12,170 bases of DNA from GCA-2731375 sp047518225 (GCA_047518225.1 JAKZRK010000052.1:1-12170); one strand, 5' to 3'. Counted from the stretch's first letter, positions 5,805-12,170 are shown. The notes: generated from the sequence alone by a model not told the origin. Numbers and translations are program-made.

Positions 5805-7234
5805 GCACCGACAACCTGGCCTTGATGGATATCGCCACTCTGGCGCCGTTGATCGCGGGCGGCGAGGTCTCCCCCGTCGAAGTGATGCAAAGCCAGTTGG
5901 CCCGGATCGAGGCGCTGAACCCAGACTTAAACGCCTACATCTCCCTGTACCCCGATGCCGCCCTGGCGGCGGCCAGAGAGGCGGAGGCGGAGGTGGCGGC
6001 GGGCCGCTATCGCGGTCCCCTGCATGGCATACCCATGGCGGTGAAGGATCTGTTTCAGGTCGCGGGCATGGAACGCACCTGTGGTTCCAAGATCCTTGCC
6101 GAGGGCGTGGCCAACAGCGATGCCACTTCCGTGGCCCGCCTGCGCGAGGCGGGCGCCATTATGCTGGGTCTGCTGAATTTGCACGAATTCGCCTTTGGCC
6201 CCACGGGTATCAATCCCCATGTGGGCACCGCGCGGAACCCGTGGAACGGCTCACGGGTCTGTGGCGGCTCTTCCTCCGGCTCGGGCTGCGCCACCGCCGC
6301 CCACCTGGCCATGGCCACCCTGGGCAGCGACACGGGCGGTTCGATCCGCATTCCCGCCGCCCTTTGCGGCGTGGTCGGCCTGAAACAAACCTATGGCCTG
6401 GCCTCCCGCGCGGGCATCTATCCCCTGTGCGAAAGCCTGGATCACGGCGGCCCCCTGGCCCGCACGGTGCGTGATGCGGCCCTGGTGCTGGATGCCATCG
6501 CCGGCGTGGACGAGGCCGATCCCAGCACCGCCGGCGCCAGGGTCGCCGACTATACCGCCCTGTTGGGCCGGCCCCTGGACGGTCTGCGCGTGGGCGTGCC
6601 GCGGGATTTCTATTTTGACCGTCTGCACCCTGAGATAGAGGCGGCGGTGCGGGCCGCCCTGGTGGCGCTGGAGGGCTTGGGCGCCGTGGTCGAGGAAGTC
6701 GTGCTGCCCTTTAACCAAGAGGCGGTGGAGGGCTGGAACGTCATGGCCATGGCCGAGGCTCTTACGGTGCATGGGGCGCATTTGCAGAACCATGCGGACG
6801 ATCTGTCGCCGGACGTGAACGAACGCCTTCGCCTGGGCGAGGGCCTCACGGCCACGGATTACATCTTGGCGCGGCAGGCTCAGTCCAGGGTGCGACAGGA
6901 AATGGCCGGCGTGCTGGCACGGACGCCCATTCTGGCCATGCCGACGGCGGTGATACCGTCGGTCCCCGCGGACACGGGCGAAATAATGGTCGGCGGTAAA
7001 CCGGTTTTCGGCTGGAAGGTCCTGGGGCGGTTGACCCGGCTGGCCTGTCTCACCGGGCAACCGGCGATTTCCATTCCCTGTGGCTTTACCCGGGATGGCC
7101 TGCCTATCGGCCTGCAGCTTTTGGGCCCCTGGTTCGAGGAGCCGCTGCTGTTGCAAGTAGCGGATGCCTACGAGCAGGCCACGGAATGGCATCGACGCCG
7201 GCCGCCTGATGGAAAGCGCCATGCCGGAAAGTAA
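5801..7234 (+). CDS. Amidase-signature family hydrolase (GatA/AtzF-like)
   Basis: This 477-residue amidase has the full Ser-cisSer-Lys catalytic set: K82 (GIPMAVKDLF), S157 (GGSSSGSG) and S181 (GSDTGGSIRIPA), the last two 24 residues apart as in FAAH and peptide amidases. It hydrolyses an amide or carbamate of unknown identity. The length fits a stand-alone amidase; allophanate hydrolase (AtzF) usually has an extra C-terminal domain, absent here. It is unlikely to be GatA, since no gatC or gatB is adjacent. The ATG overlaps the stop of the membrane protein gene. With the upstream cysteine hydrolase it probably forms a small catabolic operon. No terminator was seen before the next gene. Confidence 0.9.
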   Translation: MSTDNLALMDIATLAPLIAGGEVSPVEVMQSQLARIEALNPDLNAYISLYPDAALAAAREAEAEVAAGRYRGPLHGIPMAVKDLFQVAGMERTCGSKILAEGVANSDATSVARLREAGAIMLGLLNLHEFAFGPTGINPHVGTARNPWNGSRVCGGSSSGSGCATAAHLAMATLGSDTGGSIRIPAALCGVVGLKQTYGLASRAGIYPLCESLDHGGPLARTVRDAALVLDAIAGVDEADPSTAGARVADYTALLGRPLDGLRVGVPRDFYFDRLHPEIEAAVRAALVALEGLGAVVEEVVLPFNQEAVEGWNVMAMAEALTVHGAHLQNHADDLSPDVNERLRLGEGLTATDYILARQAQSRVRQEMAGVLARTPILAMPTAVIPSVPADTGEIMVGGKPVFGWKVLGRLTRLACLTGQPAISIPCGFTRDGLPIGLQLLGPWFEEPLLLQVADAYEQATEWHRRRPPDGKRHAGK

Positions 7235-7286
7235 ATCCCATTGACGACGCCCCATTTAGGTCGGCGTGTCTTGCGGATTTGCGTCT

Positions 7287-7304
7287 GTAGCACAAATGTG
7301 CTAC
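7287..7304 (+). promoter_or_regulatory. Palindromic operator upstream of the truncated antitoxin
   Basis: GTAGCACAAATGTGCTAC has two perfect 8-bp arms around an AA centre, 29 bases before the antitoxin ATG. It lies between a possible -35 (TTGCGT, 7279-7284) and -10 (TACGTT, 7302-7307). This is the expected position for autorepression by a ribbon-helix-helix antitoxin. Binding is inferred. Confidence 0.6.
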
Positions 7305-7333
7305 GTTAAGGCTCGCAAGGGATAAATATTACA

Positions 7334-7642
7334 ATGACAAAGACGACAACCGTTCGAGCCCGCGTTGAGCCCGAACTAAAGGATAAAGTGGAAGACGTAT
7401 TCTCGCAGCTTGGATTAACAACCAGCGATGCCATTACGCTTTTTCTGAACCAGGTGGTCCTTGTAGGCGGGCTGCCCTTTCCAGTACGTGTCCCCAACAA
7501 GGAGACACGGAAGGCGCTTGCCGAGGCGGATAGCGGCCAGAATCGGAAAACATATGCCACGGTCGACGAGATGAATAAGGCGTGCCTATCCGGTTGTCAC
7601 CCATACCCACTACATCTAGGGTGCTCCCAATCCCCCGAGTAA
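7334..7642 (+). pseudogene. DinJ/RelB-family antitoxin, 3' end replaced by an inserted element, toxin missing
   Basis: The first 82 codons encode a RelB/DinJ antitoxin: TVRARVEPELKDKVEDVFSQ, then LGLTTSDAITLFLNQ and GGLPFPV. They end in the usual toxin-binding tail ATVDEMNKA. At 7581 the miniature element begins and the frame runs on into 20 unrelated residues (CLSGCHPYPLHLGCSQSPE) before the TGA at 7640-7642. Only the last few native residues seem lost, so the DNA-binding part should be intact. AAGGGA lies about 11 bases before the ATG, and the operator is preserved. No toxin gene follows; after the element comes divK. It is thus an orphan antitoxin, possibly still a repressor. It resembles the complete antitoxin at 2569-2829. 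Confidence 0.8.
7581..7623 (+). repeat. Left terminal inverted repeat of the miniature element
   Basis: It begins CGTGCCTATCCGGTTGT and ends TAGGGTG. It pairs with 7895-7937 with 5 mismatches in 43, and the first 17 bases are identical. Confidence 0.85.
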
Positions 7643-7864
7643 AGCTCGGCCTAGGTCGGGCGGCGATATCTCCGGCGATGTCGAGCGCCTCCTGAACCGG
7701 AACGGATCTCCCGATTCATGGCAATAAGGGCAGACGAACCCATTGCCCCATCAGGCTTTCTCCAGATATACGGCGCAAGCCGCGTTGACGGGGAAAAGCC
7801 GCTGTAACTCAAGAAGTGATGCTGGAAATGGCGAATCATCCCGTTTCAAAACATCAATTTCCAC
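7616..7864 (-). pseudogene. N-terminal remnant of an IS1595-family transposase
   Basis: Frame from GTG at 7864 to TAG at 7616-7618, 82 codons with one internal TGA (7751-7753). It reads PASLLELQRLFPVNAACAVY then LEKA-stop-WGNGFVCPYC and HESGDPFRF. This matches the conserved start of IS1595-type transposases, recalled as ...YLEKARWPDGFVCPHCG, with the CPxC half of the zinc ribbon. The TGA stands where Arg is usual, so it looks like a CGA-to-TGA nonsense change. The second zinc knuckle and the whole catalytic domain are missing. It cannot supply transposase. Confidence 0.75.
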
Positions 7865-7894
7865 TCTGACACCCTTGCCTGCCGTATGACGGCA

Positions 7895-7937
7895 CACCCT
7901 ACATATAGTTGGTGTGGGTTACAACCGGATAGGCACG
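7895..7937 (-). repeat. Right terminal inverted repeat of the miniature element
   Basis: This is the imperfect inverse (38 of 43) of 7581-7623. Its outer end, AGGCACG, is 25 bases before the divK start codon. Confidence 0.85.
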
Positions 7938-7962
7938 ATTGCGCCTTGGGGAATTAGTGGCA

Positions 7963-8328
7963 ATGTCGAAAACAGTACTGATCGTCGAAGACAACGAGCT
8001 TAACATGAAGCTCTTTCATGACCTTTTGGATGCTCACGGGTATGACACCTTGCAGACGAGGGACGGCATGGAGGCGTTGGCCATCGCGCGTGAAAAGCGC
8101 CCGGATTTGATCCTGATGGACATCCAGTTGCCGGAAGTTTCCGGCCTGGAGGTGACCAAATGGATCAAGGAAGACGATGATTTGAAATCCATTCCCGTCA
8201 TCGCCGTCACCGCCTTTGCCATGAAGGGCGATGAGGAAAAAATCCGTGTCGGTGGCTGCGAAGCCTATATCGCCAAGCCTATTTCGGTGCAGCTGTTTCT
8301 AGACACTGTCAAAAAATTCATCGAGTAA
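7963..8328 (+). CDS. divK: DivK-type single-domain response regulator
   Basis: This 121-residue protein is a single receiver domain. In alphaproteobacteria DivK is phosphorylated by PleC/DivJ-type kinases and signals through DivL-CckA to CtrA in cell-cycle and polarity control. The features are E9/D10 acidic pocket (VEDNELNMKL), phosphoacceptor D53 (LILMDIQLPEVSG), T83 (IAVTAFAM) and K105 (YIAKPI). The ATG at 7963 gives the canonical MSKTVLIVEDN start; a frame open from 7939 adds residues that do not fit. pleD follows 9 bases after the stop, as in Caulobacter, so they form an operon. The mobile element ends 25 bases upstream, so the native promoter has probably been displaced or must lie within or across the element. 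Confidence 0.93.
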   Translation: MSKTVLIVEDNELNMKLFHDLLDAHGYDTLQTRDGMEALAIAREKRPDLILMDIQLPEVSGLEVTKWIKEDDDLKSIPVIAVTAFAMKGDEEKIRVGGCEAYIAKPISVQLFLDTVKKFIE

Positions 8329-8337
8329 GGTTGAAAA

Positions 8338-9741
8338 ATGACAGCACGTATCCTCGTCGTCGATGACGTTTTACCAAACGTCAAATTGCTGGAAGCAAAA
8401 CTTTCGAGAGAATATTACGATGTACTAACGGCCATGAACGGCCCCGACGCCTTGGAAATGATAGAGAGTGAAATACCCGATATCGTCCTCCTCGACGTGA
8501 TGATGCCCGGCATGGACGGCTTCGAGGTGTGCGAGCAGATCAAGGCCAACGCCGATCTCAGGCATATTCCCGTGATCATGGTCACGGCGCTTTCCGATAC
8601 CTCCGACCGGGTGCGCGGGTTGGAAGCCGGCGCCGACGACTTCTTGACCAAACCGGTGAATGACATCGCCCTGTTCGCGCGGGTCCGTTCATTGATCCGC
8701 CTAAAAGTCATGATGGACGAATTGCGCCTGCGGGAATCCACATCGAGCAATTTCGGCGTGGCGGACACGGATTCCTTGGAGATTGATATAAGCGGCGGCC
8801 GGATACTGGTGGTCGAAGACCGGGAAATCTACGCCCGCAATATCAATCAAGCCTTGGAAGGCGAACATACGGTAACCATGACAACCGATGGCGAAGCTGC
8901 CGTGGCGGCGGCGCAGGCCGATGAGGTCGATTTGATGATCGTCTCGTTATCACTACAGGATACCGACGGCCTGCGGCTGTGTTCGCATCTCCGCTCCATG
9001 GAAGAAAGCCGGCAGACCCCCATTCTTATCCTGATCGATGATACCCCCGATCATATGGAGCGGTTGGTCAAGGGCCTGGACCTGGGGGTCAATGACTATC
9101 TGATCCGCCCCGTGGATCCGAACGAATTGATGGCCCGGTGTCAGACCCAGTTGCGGCGCAAGAAATATGAAGATCAACTGCGCGACAATTATCACGCCAG
9201 CTTGACCCTGGCCGTCACGGACCCGCTGACCGGCCTGTATAATCGCCGCTATCTGGAATCCCATCTCGAAAGCCTGATGCTACGGGCGGCACAGGATGAC
9301 AAACCGATTGGCCTGTTGGCCCTGGATATCGATCATTTCAAAGCCGTTAACGACACCCATGGTCATGCCGCCGGAGACGAAGTTTTGAAGGAATTCGTAG
9401 CGCGAATTAAACGCAGTGTCCGCGGCATCGATATGCCGGCCCGCATCGGCGGCGAGGAATTTGTAGTGATCATGCCCGATAGCGACCGCGAGACCTGCAT
9501 GGCCGTGGCGGAACGCCTGCGAGAAGCCGTGGCGGACAGCGCCTTTGCGGTGCCTGGCCTTGAGCAGCCAATTCCGGTCACGGTCAGCGTCGGCGTCACC
9601 TTATCCCAGGGCGCCTCGGACAATCCGGCCGCCGCCATGAAGCGCGGTGATGAAGCGCTCTATGTTGCCAAGAACTCCGGTCGCAACATGGTCGTTAGCT
9701 CCGAACAGGATAGTCCGATGGCAACGGCGCAAGGCGCCTGA
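8338..9741 (+). CDS. pleD: PleD: REC-REC-GGDEF diguanylate cyclase
   Basis: This 467-residue response regulator makes cyclic di-GMP from two GTP, controlling the motile-to-sessile switch. REC1 (1-~125) has D9/D10, phosphoacceptor D53 (LLDVMMPGMDG), T83 and K105. REC2 (~153-275) is degenerate: S203 stands where the acceptor Asp would be (DLMIVSLSLQDTDG), as expected for the adaptor domain of PleD. The GGDEF domain (~290-455) has the active loop GGEEF at 371-375 and the product-inhibition I-site RxxD as RGID at 362-365, five residues before it. The enzyme therefore looks active and feedback-inhibited. It is translated just after divK (AAGG before the ATG), and in Caulobacter DivK allosterically affects the kinases that feed PleD. 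Confidence 0.96.
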   Translation: MTARILVVDDVLPNVKLLEAKLSREYYDVLTAMNGPDALEMIESEIPDIVLLDVMMPGMDGFEVCEQIKANADLRHIPVIMVTALSDTSDRVRGLEAGADDFLTKPVNDIALFARVRSLIRLKVMMDELRLRESTSSNFGVADTDSLEIDISGGRILVVEDREIYARNINQALEGEHTVTMTTDGEAAVAAAQADEVDLMIVSLSLQDTDGLRLCSHLRSMEESRQTPILILIDDTPDHMERLVKGLDLGVNDYLIRPVDPNELMARCQTQLRRKKYEDQLRDNYHASLTLAVTDPLTGLYNRRYLESHLESLMLRAAQDDKPIGLLALDIDHFKAVNDTHGHAAGDEVLKEFVARIKRSVRGIDMPARIGGEEFVVIMPDSDRETCMAVAERLREAVADSAFAVPGLEQPIPVTVSVGVTLSQGASDNPAAAMKRGDEALYVAKNSGRNMVVSSEQDSPMATAQGA

Positions 9742-9774
9742 TTTCGCACACACAAAGCCGGTCGACGCCGGTGC

Positions 9775-9832
9775 CGGTAGCGATACCGCACAATTTCGGA
9801 TTTTTTTAAAGCCCCGGCTGCACGACCCGGGG
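9775..9832. terminator. Weak convergent terminator region between pleD and rpmG
   Basis: Two converging genes end here. A 5-bp stem (CGGTA/TACCG, 9775-9788) precedes a run of seven Ts (9801-9807) by 12 bases, which could end pleD transcripts. A 6-bp stem CCCCGG/CCGGGG (9812-9832) is followed on the minus strand by only three Ts, for rpmG. Neither is a textbook terminator. Confidence 0.3.
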
Positions 9833-9848
9833 GCGCAAGATCAAGAGC

Positions 9849-10016
9849 CTATTTGATCTTGCCTTCCTTGAATTCCACATGCTTGCGGATCACCGGATCG
9901 TATTTCTTGGCGACCATTTTTTCCGTCTGGGTACGCGGATTTTTCTTGGTTACGTAGTAGTAACCCGTGTCGGCGCTGCTCACCAGCTTGATCTTAACCG
10001 TTGACGGTTTCGCCAT
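9849..10016 (-). CDS. rpmG: Ribosomal protein L33
   Basis: This 55-residue 50S subunit protein starts MAKPSTVKIKLVSSADTGYY and includes VTKKNPRTQTEKMVAKKYDP, a near-complete match to bacterial L33. It has no Cys pairs, so it is the zinc-independent form. The ATG at 10014-10016 is chosen from the conserved N-terminus and the GGAG about 10 bases upstream; the longer open frame to 10094 adds unrelated residues. It is convergent with pleD, an arrangement also known from Caulobacter-like genomes. Confidence 0.96.
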   Translation of the reverse strand: MAKPSTVKIKLVSSADTGYYYVTKKNPRTQTEKMVAKKYDPVIRKHVEFKEGKIK

Positions 10017-10112
10017 CACCAGAACTCCAATTTCCAAGGCGCAACCGCGCCAGTTCCTGCAGGCGGAACATAATGTTCCCGGCGGTCCTGTCAAGCCCAG
10101 AGCACGTTTCGA

Positions 10113-10775
10113 TCAGGCTTCGTAGCGGATCACCGGCCGGCCATTGCGATAACTGAACAATGGCACCCCGGGCGGCCGCCAACCGCTCCGGCGGCGCTGG
10201 ACTTCCCGCAGCACGAATTCGGTCACATCGACCAGGGGCAGGGCCAGGGCATCGGCCAGGGAAAACCATTGCAGCGCCTGCAATTCGTCGCTGTCGCGGA
10301 CCCGGCCGCTGGTATGTTCGGCATCGACGGCAAAAAACCGGGCGTGAAACCGCATGGAATTGTCGGGCGGCGTAATCGCGCGCGCCACATAGTCGAGGGC
10401 GGCGAGATTCGGCGATACGCCATTGTCCCGCCGCTCGCCAATCACCAGGCCGGTTTCTTCAAAGGTTTCCCGCACCGCCGCCACGGCCAGGGCGCGCGAC
10501 ATCCGGGGCGACCATTTGTTGTGCAATTTGCGCGCCACCGGCTTCGACAACTCCGCCGCCACAAATGCCCGGCGGTCCGAGGCATCGACCCGGCCGCCGG
10601 GAAAAACAAAAATGTTCGGCATGAAGCGGTGACGCGAGGCACGCCGGCCCAAAAGCGCCTCCGTCACGTCCCCACGCCGGCGCAGGATCACCAGCGAGGC
10701 GGCATCACGGGGCCGCACTGGATTTTCCGGCCGGACATAAGGCCGCTGCTTGTCAGGCCGCTGACGCCCACTCAT
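10113..10775 (-). CDS. Nudix hydrolase with extended Nudix box (paralogue 1, downstream)
   Basis: This 220-residue protein is likely to cleave a nucleoside-diphosphate-linked compound, possibly CoA- or NUDT19-like, but the substrate is unknown. The Nudix motif is split: FVFPGGRVD (GG at 60-61) and AVRETFEETGL (R102-E103, E106-E107). About 40 residues lie between the first Gly and the REXXEE core, where the standard box has about 13. This long-insert form occurs in NUDT19-type proteins. The N-terminus RPRDAASLVILRR matches its upstream neighbour. Its ATG overlaps the neighbour's stop by 4 bases (ATGA), indicating coupled translation. About 95 bases separate it from rpmG. Confidence 0.88.
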   Translation of the reverse strand: MSGRQRPDKQRPYVRPENPVRPRDAASLVILRRRGDVTEALLGRRASRHRFMPNIFVFPGGRVDASDRRAFVAAELSKPVARKLHNKWSPRMSRALAVAAVRETFEETGLVIGERRDNGVSPNLAALDYVARAITPPDNSMRFHARFFAVDAEHTSGRVRDSDELQALQWFSLADALALPLVDVTEFVLREVQRRRSGWRPPGVPLFSYRNGRPVIRYEA

Positions 10776-11464
10776 TCGTATTCCAATCGGCGCTGGCCAT
10801 GACGCATGATGCGCACGGGCACCCGGCGCAGCCGGCGCACCCGGCCCGCTTCATCCACCAGACCGGGCAATGCCTCCAGCACGATCTGCTGGATCGGCGC
10901 GGTCGGCAGCTCGATCGCCTTGAGGATCGGAATCCAAGCCAGGTTCAGCAATTCGCCGTCGCCTTGCAGCCTGCCATGCAGATCTGTTCCATCGGCCAGG
11001 AAAAAACGGGCGTTGAAGCGGATGGGCCGAATCGGCGGCGTCACCGCGCGGTAGACATATTCCAGGGTATCCAGGGCCGGGGCAAAGCCGGCCCGATAAA
11101 ACCGCGCCCAGGACGGCGAGGCCCTCTCGGGCGGCTTTTCCAGGGGCTGGCCCAAAATCAAGCCCGTCTCCTCGAACGTCTCGCGCACCGCCGCCATGGC
11201 CAGGGCCCGGGCACGATGGGCGGACGCCGCATTGGCCAGACGCCGGTTGACGTGGGCGCGCAACTCTGACGCCGCCATGGCGTAGCCGTCCGCGCGGTCG
11301 ACCCGCCCGCCGGGGAAAACCCATTGATCGGGCATGAATTTATGCTTGCCGTGGCGCAACCCCATCAGGACGGTGGTTTTGCCCCGGACCTGGCGCAATA
11401 GCACCAACGTGGCGGCGTCGCGCGGCCGAACAGCGCGTTTGGCGGTTGTTTCAATTTTGGACAT
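10772..11464 (-). CDS. Nudix hydrolase with extended Nudix box (paralogue 2, upstream)
   Basis: This 230-residue protein is a sister of the downstream gene: RPRDAATLVLLRQ near the N-terminus, QWVFPGGRVD (GG 52-53), a ~40-residue insert, then AVRETFEETGLILG (R94, E98-E99). Both share LEYVYRAVTPP/LDYVARAITPP and a later RF(N/H)ARFF block, so the pair arose by tandem duplication. The ATG at 11462-11464 is preferred because the conserved region starts soon after it and GAG lies upstream. Earlier in-frame ATGs at 11497 and 11518 would add 11 or 18 residues and cannot be excluded. Substrate unknown. Confidence 0.86.
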   Translation of the reverse strand: MSKIETTAKRAVRPRDAATLVLLRQVRGKTTVLMGLRHGKHKFMPDQWVFPGGRVDRADGYAMAASELRAHVNRRLANAASAHRARALAMAAVRETFEETGLILGQPLEKPPERASPSWARFYRAGFAPALDTLEYVYRAVTPPIRPIRFNARFFLADGTDLHGRLQGDGELLNLAWIPILKAIELPTAPIQQIVLEALPGLVDEAGRVRRLRRVPVRIMRHGQRRLEYE

Positions 11465-11666
11465 ATCACTCAAAAGGAAGGACGACGGGGCGGACATTTG
11501 GAACCGGCAAAATCGCATGGCGATGCCCCCGCTGTCCAGTCCGGAGCGCGATTGGCCGCGCGCGGCCGCCGCCCAAACACCGAAAGCGTGCCTGGTTTCT
11601 TTTAAGTCGTGCTATTGAACCAATCGATTAAGCGGCGTTCGCAATTCCAATTAAGTGAAAATCGCG

Positions 11667-12011
11667 CTAATAGCGGGCCATTCCCGGTTCAATAATCTGG
11701 GCCCAGGCATCGATGCCACCGGCCAGATTGAAGACATTTGTAAAGCCGTTGCCACGGAGAAAATCCGCCACCATTCCGCTACGGGTGCCATGGTGACAAA
11801 GAACAACCAACGGATGCTCCCGCGGCAAATCCGCAACATGCCGCGGTATCTGCTGCATGGGAACAAACCGGCTATCGGCAATGGCGCAGACCGCTATTTC
11901 ATTGGGTTCGCGCACATCGAGCAATGTGTGCGCCACCCCATCGGCGCGCAGGCCGGCCAAGGCGTGAACGTCAATATCCGGTCCCCAATCCTGCGTACCG
12001 CTTTTCACCAT
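11667..12011 (-). CDS. Single-domain rhodanese-like sulfurtransferase
   Basis: This 114-residue protein is one rhodanese domain: LLDVREPNEIA (CH2A-type motif near residues 30-40), the active loop VVLCHHGTRSGMVADFL with C72 as the persulfide-forming residue, and GFTNVFNLAGGIDAWA near the end. It likely transfers sulfur between small thiols or proteins in the cytoplasm; it resembles GlpE-size rhodaneses. The ATG at 12009-12011 has GGGA about 9 bases upstream; an upstream TTG at 12044 would add 11 residues. It is followed, about 200 bases on, by the Nudix pair on the same strand. Confidence 0.92.
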   Translation of the reverse strand: MVKSGTQDWGPDIDVHALAGLRADGVAHTLLDVREPNEIAVCAIADSRFVPMQQIPRHVADLPREHPLVVLCHHGTRSGMVADFLRGNGFTNVFNLAGGIDAWAQIIEPGMARY

Positions 12012-12170
12012 GAATATCCCAAATCCCCTGCCTGTCGATAACAAACTGAATTGACCGCTTTATGTACCATATAGTTTGACCGCTTCGGTTTTGGTTGTTG
12101 GCTCTGTGGGGAAGTGGTCAGGTCGGCGTAGCCGGGCTGTCCCCTTATCCACAGAGCGTCCTTTTGCCGC
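12012..12170. other. Intergenic region with a DnaA box and repeats
   Basis: No gene is seen between the rhodanese start and the window end. The stretch holds a perfect DnaA box, TTATCCACA at 12145-12153, inside a 9-bp inverted repeat (GCTCTGTGG 12101-12109 / CCACAGAGC 12149-12157). A weaker box, TTCCCCACA, lies on the minus strand at 12105-12113. There is also a 10-bp direct repeat TTGACCGCTT at 12051-12060 and 12076-12085 (25-bp period). It could be a DnaA-regulated promoter region or the edge of a replication origin. Confidence 0.45.

Larger units (their letters stand above)
7581..7937 (-). mobile_element. 357-bp miniature element derived from an IS1595-type insertion sequence (copy B)
   Basis: The element is bounded by 43-bp terminal inverted repeats that match at 38 positions (7581-7623 and 7895-7937). 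Inside, on the minus strand, is only the N-terminal part of an IS1595-type transposase. Autonomous members need a DDE domain of some 200 further residues, so this is a non-autonomous, MITE-like deletion derivative. Its left 140 bp recur exactly at 1-140, inverted. The perfect identity suggests recent movement or duplication of the deleted form. No direct target repeat is seen (left flank GAATAAGG, right flank ATTGCGCC; IS1595 elements usually make 8-bp duplications). It cuts an antitoxin gene on one side and ends 25 bases before the divK ATG on the other. Confidence 0.8.

Noticed and set aside
6251..7255. Long minus-strand open frame (334 codons)
   Set aside because: It is antisense to the amidase, whose catalytic motifs are complete; the product is His/Arg/Gln-rich, typical of a GC-rich shadow.
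7751..7753. In-frame TGA in the transposase remnant as a second selenocysteine codon
   Set aside because: Relatives have Arg there, which CGA-to-TGA explains; the gene is already truncated and non-functional.
7573..7945. Target-site duplication around the element
   Set aside because: The two 8-base flanks (GAATAAGG and ATTGCGCC) do not match.
8840..9000. Loss of the acceptor Asp in PleD REC2 as a damaging mutation
   Set aside because: A degenerate second receiver domain is normal for PleD proteins.

Overview
The window is GC-rich DNA from an alphaproteobacterium, most likely a Rhodospirillales-type flagellated organism. This is inferred from the divK-pleD-rpmG order (the Caulobacter-type cell-cycle and c-di-GMP module), an alphaproteobacterial-style flagellin, and the style of the Nudix, upp and amidase proteins. 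No rRNA, tRNA or CRISPR array is visible.

Left part (1-2950): the window opens inside a truncated copy of a miniature insertion element (1-140). A decayed, frameshifted tail of a short-chain dehydrogenase follows. Three units then lie on the minus strand. The first is a redoxin/deiodinase-like gene (445-1116) whose reading frame runs through an in-frame TGA exactly where iodothyronine deiodinases carry selenocysteine (GSYT-U-PPF). A hairpin that fits the bacterial SECIS rules follows the TGA. The others are a flagellin gene with a good intrinsic terminator and a sigma-54-like promoter, and a complete DinJ/YafQ toxin-antitoxin pair.

Middle part (3000-7240, plus strand): uracil phosphoribosyltransferase (upp), a short unexplained reading frame, an isochorismatase-fold cysteine hydrolase, an unrecognised ~10-helix membrane protein and an amidase-signature hydrolase. 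The membrane protein and amidase overlap by 4 nt. This suggests an operon for an amide or carbamoyl compound, possibly with uptake or sensing by the membrane protein.

Element junction (7240-7960): a second DinJ-like antitoxin, with a perfect 18-bp palindromic operator, is cut at its 3' end by a 357-bp element bounded by 43-bp imperfect inverted repeats. The element holds only the N-terminal zinc-ribbon remnant of an IS1595-type transposase. Its first 140 bp are identical, in inverted orientation, to window positions 1-140. The toxin partner is absent. The other end of the element lies only 25 bp before the divK start codon.

Right part (7960-12170): divK-pleD (plus strand) encodes a single-domain response regulator and the REC-REC-GGDEF diguanylate cyclase it partners with. 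On the minus strand are rpmG (ribosomal protein L33), two tandem paralogous Nudix hydrolases overlapping by 4 nt, and a single-domain rhodanese. The last 125 bases are non-coding and contain a perfect DnaA box inside an inverted repeat, plus a 10-bp direct repeat.

The most notable item is the candidate selenoprotein. Next come the miniature element's effects on an antitoxin and on the region upstream of divK.
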